A stretch of 64,000 nucleotides of DNA from Prostheceraeus crozeri (lineage: Eukaryota > Platyhelminthes > Polycladida > Euryleptidae), in contig CAJQUW010009026.1 of the NCBI GenBank assembly GCA_907163375.1, forward strand, positions 207,501 to 271,500. Direction: 5' to 3'. A program made the translations under genes and the position numbers. This document shows positions 56,613 to 64,000 of this stretch, one piece after another. Numbering within the stretch: the stretch's first letter is position 1; every line of letters starts with the position of its first letter. Below the pieces are notes generated by a model. That model was not told where the DNA came from, did not search any database, and worked only from the letters and a program-made list of their open reading frames with translations.

Positions 56613-57792
56613 TCAATGTCGTGCCACATCCGGGGGAACTAAGTTGGGGCATGAACTACCAATGAAAAGCTTCGATTTACACATGTGACTGATTCTAACC
56701 CAATCATACAGACGTTGGCAGGTGCATCTAAGTGAAAATGTGTGCGATTTATGTGCCACTATTGTGTATTGCATGAAACTTAACCTCCGTTCTAGAGGTT
56801 TTATTGTTGTCAATTTCCATGGTTTTTACATTCTCGGCCACAGAGAAGTTTTGCAATATTTCAAGCTTGTCTGCATCCTCCCGTGTGACATCAGCAAATA
56901 GCGGACCAGCATATTCCATAATTGAGCGTATGATGTCATAGTTAATACTTTTTAATGAATGATTCCCCAAATAAGGTCTGAGCAACCTCAGAGGGAAAGT
57001 CGTTTAGATGCAGATGTACGAAATATGATCTGTGCATGTGCACTTAGTATTGAAGATAGCACCGAGAACCTTCAGTTTTTTAACAAATTCAATGTCAGGC
57101 AGATGAACCGGAACACAGTTGTCAAACCGGGAGATGACTATTGACTTGCATTTTTCCCTAGTTAATTGTAGTCCATACCGATGTAACCAATCCGTAACTG
57201 CATGATGAATTGCTTCAACATGATTCTGTGAATTCTTGTACGGAGGACTGCTAACAGTTATGTCATCCGCATATTTTACTACACCAAAGTTATCATTTGG
57301 GATTTTGAGCAACTCGATTACAATGGAAAATAAGTAGGGTCCTAAAATTGACCCTTGTGGAATGCCTGATTTAACAAGCGATGAACAACTGTTCACAGTA
57401 CCAATTCTCACGTCTTGTAAGTGGTTCTCAAGATAACTGGGTGTGAATTGGATAAGCTGCATGAGCATATAACAGTCAATCATACATTGTATAATTACAT
57501 CATGTCTTACTCGATTGAAAGCTCTTGAAAGATCATATGACACAACTTGTACACCTTTGACATTAGAGTCGTCTAGAGATTTCGTTATATGGTCATGCAG
57601 TGATATAAGATCGCAGGTTGAGGATGATCCCAGTATAAAGCCAAATTGATAATCACCGTAGGCCTGAAGGAAATATGGCTTCACAAACTCAAGAATCAAT
57701 TTTTCCATTATCTTCGCAGCAATAGGCAATAGACTAATTTGTCTTACATCAGCTATTGAATTTGGAAAATTCGTTTTCGGAACAGGGGTAAC
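56613..57792 (-). pseudogene. LINE reverse transcriptase and C-terminal tail
   Basis: Opens at VTPVPKTNFPNSIADVRQIS (57792) and runs through LLPIAAKIMEKLI, VVSYDLSRAFNRVRHDVI, SGIPQGSILGPYLFSIV and KYADDITVSSP (catalytic YADD). It then goes through shifted frames (NYDIIRSIMEYAGPLFADV; LERRLSFMQYTIV) to the tail at ~56613. At least two frameshifts lie between 57004 and 56813. Upstream sequence is cut off at the CATAGAG element, about 60 residues short of the linker. Confidence 0.88.
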
Positions 57793-58624
57793 AGTGTCGA
57801 CTCAAAAAAGTATCTGTATACAGTGAAAATTTTTACATCAAAAGATTCAGTTTTTTACGGAGATCACGTTACCGTGGTCCAAAAAAAATTATTTGAGCAC
57901 TTTTGAAAAAGTCAAAATTTGCCAATTTATATACTACCGAGATGACTGTCCTATATAAGTAGTGTGAAACAAGTATGATATCAGAAGGAATGAATATTTG
58001 CTAATAAGCATCATAACTAAGCGGAGATTAAGCTGATTATCAGGGGAATTTTACGATCCGTATTATAATGGAAGTCTTCATGAAAAAGTCGCAATATTAT
58101 TCGTGCTTTTCTTGGCTGAAATTTCAAGTTTTTAATTCAATTTTCACGGGCATGATTTTATGATTCACTAAATTCATGTTTCACATCCTGCATCTGAATA
58201 GTGATATGGACCCATTTACATCCTTCAGAGTTAATTAAAATCATTGTCTTTGATTCTGCTATTTTGCTCTGGCAGTGACAGGTTGCCTGTGATATGATCA
58301 CGCTTAAGAAAATACTCCTGAGGTTGAGCATGAAAGTATTAGGAACCCATCGAATTGCTAATTTAACAAGCATTAAATCTCCAAGGCTGTCATGACACTA
58401 AGAATAATGTAAAATGCCATCATTACTATCTGCCTGCATTGCAATCATGATCATTCAATTCCGAGACAATTTCTTCAGAACTGCAAAAATCTGGATATCT
58501 CACATTTGGTAACAATGACCAACTATATTACCTTCGAGTTCATTTAATAAAATCGAAAGTGTATACACATTGGGGATTTAAGAAATGCGGAGTTACCACT
58601 CTACCTAATATATTTACTTTATGG
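57793..58624 (-). mobile_element. CATAGAG-family element, copy F, inside LINE ORF2
   Basis: Starts at GTGTCGACTC without its outer ~27 bp and ends with a diverged full terminus (…ATTTACTTTATGG) at 58624. LINE ORF2 sequence lies on both sides. The missing terminus and missing RT codons on the same side suggest a deletion after insertion. Confidence 0.85.
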
Positions 58625-59300
58625 ACACGTCTTTCTGAAAAAACCTTTATCAGTTCTTCATTCATTTCAGTTGCAGCCATTTTAACAGATTCAAACTTGT
58701 TGCATATATTGATCATGGGATCATTGGCCTTTCTACATACAGTGCTGTTTGCAACTTTCCAAGTATCATCACTTTTCATCTTATTGATCCATATTAATTT
58801 TGATTTTTCTATTTCTAGTTTCACCTTTTGTTTTAAGTGCTCATATAAAGCAAAATTCTTTTGGCGATAGGCAGCCCATCTGTCATTTATTAACGACTTT
58901 ACCAGGATTATCCAGGGTTATCATCGGCTTTGTCTTGTCTGAGAATGTGACAAACTTGACCGGAATGGTTTCATCAAATGACAGATTCATGAGATTATGA
59001 AAAATTTCATACTTCGCATTGACACCGCACATAAAAGACCAGTCGCGATTACTCAAGTTTACATTCGACTTACGTAGATCAAAAAAACTTTATATATTTC
59101 AGATGAACCCCGATACAAAGATACACAATTTGGAGTTAATAACAGTGAAATAAGAGGCGTGGCAGAAATATCTATAGGATCATGTGTGAGCACAGTGTAA
59201 TTATCGGCAATAGTTTCAGAGAACAACATGTGGCAATGAAACAGTCTATTTTCTTAAGTGGGAACACAGCCTCTATAATGTCAAGCTTCGGGAAAGCTGA
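58625..59300 (-). pseudogene. LINE ORF2, endonuclease-RT linker
   Basis: Minus strand reads NLSNRDWSFMCGVNAKYEIF, IPVKFVTFSDKTKPMIT, then after a frameshift RWAAYRQKNFALYEHLKQKV and KLEIEKSKLIWINKMK: the standard connector of CR1-like ORF2 proteins. Upstream remnants near 59100-59300 are too eroded to place. Confidence 0.7.
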
Positions 59301-59531
59301 GCGCATATAGCACATAGCACTGATAGCACATAGCAAAGTGGGATACAATGGAAAACATTTATTCTTCGATGCTAAAGTCCGGAACGAAAATGCTCTATTT
59401 CATTTCGAAGCATAACTTTGTTACGGTAGATGACCACATTATCGCCTCGGTCTTTACGTTCCTTCAATGTTCGACGCAGAATCCGAAATTCATTTTGCTG
59501 AGTCGGTCATATCTTGATTAAGAAATAGATT

Positions 59532-60200
59532 GATGGAGACATGAATACTGTTAAAATCGATCAAGCAATGGAAGTCACAGGTCAAGCAACCGCAATGTGA
59601 ATAAGTGAATAAGTAGTACCTGAAGTACATGTATAGAAAAATTACTAATAGGAAAAGAAAAATCGTTTACGAGATAAATGAAGAGAAAGTAAAAATTACC
59701 AAGGTAAAAGTAACGTTAACAAGTACTCCTTCTGAGCACACAAGTTTGGTGTAAGCCGCTGTATTGCTAGGGCCTACTCGAGCTGTGGAGAAGATGAGTA
59801 CGCACTTGGCAGCGCCATAGATGCTTAGGAGACGTCGGAGCTCACGTTTTGGGTAAACTTCATTGGAATGCCCTTTGTATGGAAGGCGGACGTAGATCGC
59901 CTTCTTCTCCGGGCCACTGACAATCGGTTGGTCCATTTGATCCCTGTGACGACGAATGAATTCCAATGGATATCCGTTTTCTAACAGGATATCAGTCAGA
60001 TACCTTCCCTCAGCCGTTATCTTGTCACTGCTACAAATGCGACGAGAACGGTTGAATAATGTCTTCACGACGCGATTTTTCTTTTCCTATTAGTAATTTT
60101 TCTATCCATGTACTTCAGCTACTACTTATTCACTTCGCGCTTGCTTGACCTGTGACTGTCCATTGCTTGATCGATATTAACAGTATTCATGTCTCCATCA
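59532..60200. mobile_element. Mini Penelope: ~130-bp inverted arms around an RT-GIY linker fragment
   Basis: Arms 59532-59664 and 60073-60200 are inverted copies with small indels (TGATGGAGACATGAATACTG outermost). The centre encodes only the segment between RT and nuclease. Inserted within LINE ORF1. Same architecture as 21989-22722 but unrelated sequence, and no intact hammerhead core is visible. Confidence 0.78.
59667..60071 (-). pseudogene. Penelope RT-to-endonuclease linker fragment
   Basis: Encodes YLTDILLENGYPLEFIRRH and IYVRLPYKGHSNEV, which are the NGYP and LPF/YKG motifs that follow RT in Penelope proteins. Neither RT catalytic motifs nor GIY-YIG are present. The last ~30 codons already lie in arm sequence. 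Confidence 0.72.
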
Positions 60201-60656
60201 GTTTTGGTTCATTCTGCGTGTCACACCGACTAATAAATATATTCCCAAAATTTGGAGAACGACGGAGTATTTTTCAGTTTTTCAAAATTTCCAGCTTAGT
60301 TTCATTATCAGGACAAACAACCTTCATCAAGCGTGGTTTATCTTGCCGTGGTATTCCAATGCGACACAACTTAAAAGTTCAGTTATCAGTGATCATTTTC
60401 GTCATAGTCGTTCCTTTCAGCTACTGAGCCAGTTCGCAACTCATTTAAACCAGAAACAATCAAGTTCGGCATTCTACGACAGTACTGCTCAAGTTCTGAC
60501 AACAGTTCCGACGGTGACGGTATACTGCAAATTCCTTTTTGAATGTCACCTATTTTCTTTTCTTGATCTTTTGATCTGAAGATCAGACAATCCCAGCTCA
60601 ATTTTGCTCACTTTCACATTCAGTGATTTAATGCTCTCAGAAATTTTCGTAAGTTC

Positions 60657-61469
60657 CATAGAGTAGGTATATTAGGTAGAGTGGTAACTCCGCATTTCTT
60701 AAATCCCTAATGTGTATACACTTTCGATTTTATTACATGAACTTTGAGGGGGATACAGGTGGTATTGTCAACCAAATGTGAGATATGCAAATTTTTGAAG
60801 TTCTGAAGAAATTACAACGGAATTGAGTGATCATGATTACAATGCAGATGGAATGATGGTATTTCACAGATTCTCATGACAGCCTTGGAGATTTAGTGCT
60901 TACTAAATTGGCAATTCGATGGGTTCCTATTACTTTCATGCTCATTCTCAAGAGTATTTTCTTAAGCATGATCATATCACAGGCAACCTGCCACTGGCAG
61001 AGGAAAATCACAGAATTAAAGACAATGACTTCAATTATCTTTGAAATATGTAAATGGGTCCACATCACTATTCAGATTCAAGAAATGAAATATGAATTTT
61101 GTGAATCATAAAATCATACCGGTGAAAATTGAATTAAAAACTTGCGACTTTTTCATGAAGACTTTCATTATAATTCAATTCATGAAATTCCCTTGATAAT
61201 AAGCTTGATTTCGGCTTAGTTAGGATACTTTTCAGCAAACATTCATTCCTTTTTATATCCAGCTTGTTTCATACTACTTATAAAGAGGAGAGTCATCTCG
61301 GTAGTATATAAATTGGCAATATTTTGACTTTTTCAAAACTGCTCAAATAAATTTTTTGGACCACAGGAACGTAATCTCCGCAAAAAACTGAATCTTTTGA
61401 TGTAAAAATTTTCACTTTATACAGATACTTTTTTGAGTCGACACTCTACCTATATATCCCTACTCTATG
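60657..61469 (+). mobile_element. CATAGAG-family element, copy G, in LINE ORF1 (813 bp)
   Basis: Complete copy with both termini. Flanked by GTAAGTTC at 60649-60656 and 61470-61477; the next base, C, also matches, so 8 or 9 bp are duplicated. Removing the element and one duplicate joins the LINE codons in frame (…HLEL-TKISESIKSL…), which proves the boundaries. Confidence 0.93.
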
Positions 61470-61605
61470 GTAAGTTCCAAATGAAACCTTTGCAGAACTT
61501 CTTCTTGTGGTTTTGTTATCAGATGATTAATATCCGCTATTGTGATGCCTCTACTAGAGTTAAGCCTAGCTGTAATTAGAGTAGTTTGGATATAGCTAGA
61601 TTACT
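61470..61605 (-). pseudogene. LINE ORF1, N-terminal segment
   Basis: Minus strand: TTLITARLNSSRGITIADIN and ITKPQEEVLQRFHLEL, continuing in frame across copy G into the coiled coil. An ATG near 61619 is in a neighbouring frame, so the true start may be lost to a frameshift. Confidence 0.6.
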
Positions 61606-61954
61606 TTCTAAGACCATCTTGTTGGAAAGGAATTTAACAAACGTCACTCAATTTACGTGGTGCGGTCGCCACCTATATTTGTCGTCCAAGAAAATTGCAA
61701 CGAATTTTACTTCGATGAAAGTTTTTATGTCGAACAAATTTGTATACAGCAAACCTCAACGTGATTAATGATTTTATATTCAATAACCACCAAACATTCT
61801 AATTTCTCTCAAACCATGCAATTGCTCATTTAATATATGAGGTCGATATCTATGCTGTAAACCAAACTGTGACACTATTTGACCGAAACAAATCCGGCAC
61901 ATCGGTCCCATTTGGTCACAGATGTGACCTATGACCTATAGGATCAGTATATAT

Positions 61955-62664
61955 CAGGGATGCGGAGCCCTATCATTTTGATAGGACTCTGACTCCGGAT
62001 GGCAAGTATATAAGCTTAGTTTTTTGAAACATTAACTGGTAGCCTACATCACAGATCATTATAGGCTTTCCTGAATCGATATTTAGTGATCATTGCATCA
62101 ATTATCAATCATTTTCGATGAAAGTTTATCAAATGTCGCTTTAAGTGGGATGCATACGTCTCGGCTCCTCAGATCTTGTTGATGCGTGCTTCACACGGTT
62201 TTTCTCCAGTTTCTACCAGGCAGAAAATCCTTCATCTTTCTCCAAAAATATGAGTACACCTTCGATTTTAATATACGCTTTGGAGGAGCCATCACACACG
62301 ATTAACGTCAGGGTAAGAGGTAATGTTCTCAAACAAACTAGCATTTAATTTTTGTCTCTGATGTGACCTTTGGTGCGTAGCTGTGATCGAGGCTGGGAAG
62401 GCTTGTCTTCTCTATTAAATCACCGAGTGAAAAGACAATCCTTTTTCACTATCACGGTTCATTCCCTCAACTATTACAAGCTTTGCATGCACAGCAGTGT
62501 CTCTGTACCTTTGGTTGACGGAGAAAGTTGACATCAAGACAATGACAGCTATGCACGAGAATAAATGATTTGCCTGTATTATATTATTTCGGGTCTAGTT
62601 AAAGGCCCAGAGTCTGGAGTCCTATCATTTGATAGGACTCCGGGACTCCGACTCCACATCCCTG
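61955..62664. mobile_element. Non-autonomous hAT transposon, 710 bp
   Basis: Ends CAGGGATGCGGAG (61955) and CTCCACATCCCTG (to 62664), inverted with one mismatch. Perfect 8-bp duplication GTATATAT at 61947-61954 and 62665-62672. Subterminal hairpins (CCTATCATTTTGATAGG and TCCTATCATTTGATAGGA) and repeated GACTCCG words are typical of this hAT type. No coding region. Confidence 0.93.
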
Positions 62665-62672
62665 GTATATAT

Positions 62673-64000
62673 TTGTAGATTTTATAAGAAACTTACATAA
62701 CAAAATTACTAGAAGCATTTTCCTAACTACTCTAGGACGTCTTTCTTTCATAATCTTTGCTTGTTTCGGGAATTGGCATCCATACGGTAGGATACTGTTT
62801 TATTCAACTTCATAATGTGACATTTTGAAGAAAGTGACAAGAGTTTTTCATTCATATATTGTTCCTATTGCTTTATTGTGGTTCATGTATATCTTGTTTT
62901 GATTGCGAAAAATACTTTAATAATGTGTCTGCATATTTATTACATTTTTGTGATCATTTATCATCTTAACACAGGCAAGAAAAGCATCAAAAATTCAGCC
63001 AATATCTGCAGTTCCATAATGGAAGATTGAGTAACTTGCACACTTATGAAATCTAATAAGAAAGTGAAAAAGCGCTCACTCTCAAACAAATTATGGATTT
63101 TATTAGGATTACTTCTGTTATAAGGATGCTTGAAAAAAAACATCTTTGACTAGTTCACGTCTTCATTGCTTAACTTGCTTGATTTGATGCTACTGTAGCG
63201 ATTGACTGTTTACAATGCTGTTTAAAATCTGTGGAGAAATGTTGACACTCATATTATTTCTATTACAGGTAGTTGAACATTGAAAACATTATCAAACTGT
63301 CTAATCCTAAAAATGGTACTGTTTGGCTAAATTATGATACATGATAGATGATATTGCAAATGATAATTACAGCATTGGACACATGGCTTACTGTATTGTT
63401 CAATGAGCAGCTTTTGACATGCCAGATGTAACAAAAGGATGTGTCCATGGTGATACCATGGAATTTAGAGTGAAAATTTGAGGGTTCTGAGTTAATTTTT
63501 AATTTTGAACCATCGAAAAAAATTTTGAATAAAACATTAATTACAGTACTGAAACATGCCAACAGTAGCGATTGATGAATCATTGGCAAAAATAAACCGA
63601 TATTGTATGATAATATCATTTACACACTTTATCGTACAGAAATTTGAAATCTTCAGTTTTGGTTACCGACAGACTACCGGCATCAAAATATTGGAATCAG
63701 ATGAATGCAAAATATGTTGACTTTGAGAAAATGTGCACAATGTGCAGCACCAAAAAAGGATTTAAAGCAGAAATAGACTATATTGTTTGAGTGAGGCCAA
63801 GCAACACGTTTATATCAAGTTGCAAAAAGATCTCACATTTCGAAGAAGTAAAAATTAATCAATAAGTCGTACCATTGAGTTGTTATGACATAGAATCGAA
63901 AGAAGAATATTTTAAGCGAGATAGAAGGATACAAGAACTGTACATCGACAAAACGCAATTTGATTACGTTAAAGATGGATGAATTTTGTTAGAACAAGAC
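62673..64000. other. No recognisable feature
   Basis: AT-rich, no coding or repeat signal recognised up to the window end. Confidence 0.4.

Larger units (their letters stand above)
59390..60650 (-). pseudogene. LINE ORF1 middle and end, split by a Penelope fragment
   Basis: Coiled-coil start KISESIKSLNVKVSKIEL (~60600-60648), then RMPNLIVSGLNEL and GSVAERNDYDEN (60386-60601), then in another frame RIGIPRQDKPRLMKVVCPD (~60300-60370). After the Penelope insertion comes NEFRILRRTLKERKDRGDNV (~59440-59500). The order (coiled coil, NLIVSG RNA-binding-like core, RIG…KPR) is that of CR1/L2 ORF1 RNA chaperones. Confidence 0.7.
56610..61605 (-). mobile_element. CR1/L2-like LINE broken by three nested insertions
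   Basis: Minus-strand order: ORF1 start near 61600, ORF1 interrupted by the CATAGAG copy G (60657-61469), ORF1 middle (60205-60648), a Penelope fragment with inverted arms (59532-60200), ORF1 end (~59390-59525), ORF2 linker (58625-59080), CATAGAG copy F (57793-58624), then RT and tail (56610-57792). The endonuclease region is almost entirely missing between ORF1 and the linker. Clade is judged from the ORF1 and RT motifs only. Confidence 0.85.

Noticed and set aside
1-64000. CRISPR arrays, bacterial operons or other prokaryotic systems
   Set aside because: No regularly spaced repeats, no ribosome-binding-site pattern, and all recognisable genes and elements are eukaryotic.

Overview
This is animal nuclear DNA. 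Gene density is low and base composition is AT-rich. The single-copy genes I can name are metazoan: a noggin (BMP antagonist), an ionotropic glutamate receptor and an ankyrin/6-TM TRP-like channel. All three coding regions are uninterrupted by introns in the window. The transposon mix (Penelope-like elements, a Crypton-type tyrosine recombinase, hAT- and mariner-type non-autonomous elements, a CR1/L2-like LINE, an RTE fragment, tRNA-derived SINEs) fits an invertebrate, perhaps marine. I cannot name a phylum from sequence alone.

Layout. 0-8 kb: two decayed Tc1/mariner transposases (a short mariner C-terminus near 1.1 kb and a nearly complete DD41D-type gene at 2.8-3.8 kb) and an ~850-bp element of the CATAGAG family. 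8.6-10.6 kb: an intact Crypton-like recombinase gene with repeated and inverted motifs on both sides. 11-15 kb: non-autonomous DNA elements, including a hAT element with perfect 8-bp target duplications and a 101-bp-arm foldback. 18.2-25.3 kb: a Penelope block made of a near-perfect 1.04-kb palindrome of two truncated copies, a mini-element holding only a GIY-YIG domain between 227-bp inverted arms, and an intact 756-codon Penelope ORF that ends 0.5 kb upstream of noggin (25.86-26.84 kb). 28.6-33.7 kb: nested non-autonomous elements, SINEs and foldbacks. 36.1-38.4 kb: the glutamate receptor (minus). 41.5-43.3 kb: the TRP-like channel (plus). 43.6-55 kb: foldbacks, an RTE 3' fragment, another mariner-type pseudogene and a Penelope 3' fragment. 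56.6-61.6 kb: one CR1/L2-like LINE on the minus strand broken by three later insertions. 61.95-62.66 kb: another hAT-type element with perfect 8-bp duplications.

The most interesting theme is the Penelope elements. Their inverted arms carry hammerhead-ribozyme-like cores (CUGAYGA, stem II, GAAA, self-complementary short stem III). In this window the arms appear around progressively smaller internal fragments, as if the arms and the RNA motif are the mobile unit. A second theme is datable nesting. One CATAGAG-family insertion in LINE ORF1 has an 8-9 bp target duplication whose removal restores the reading frame, which defines the duplication length of that family.
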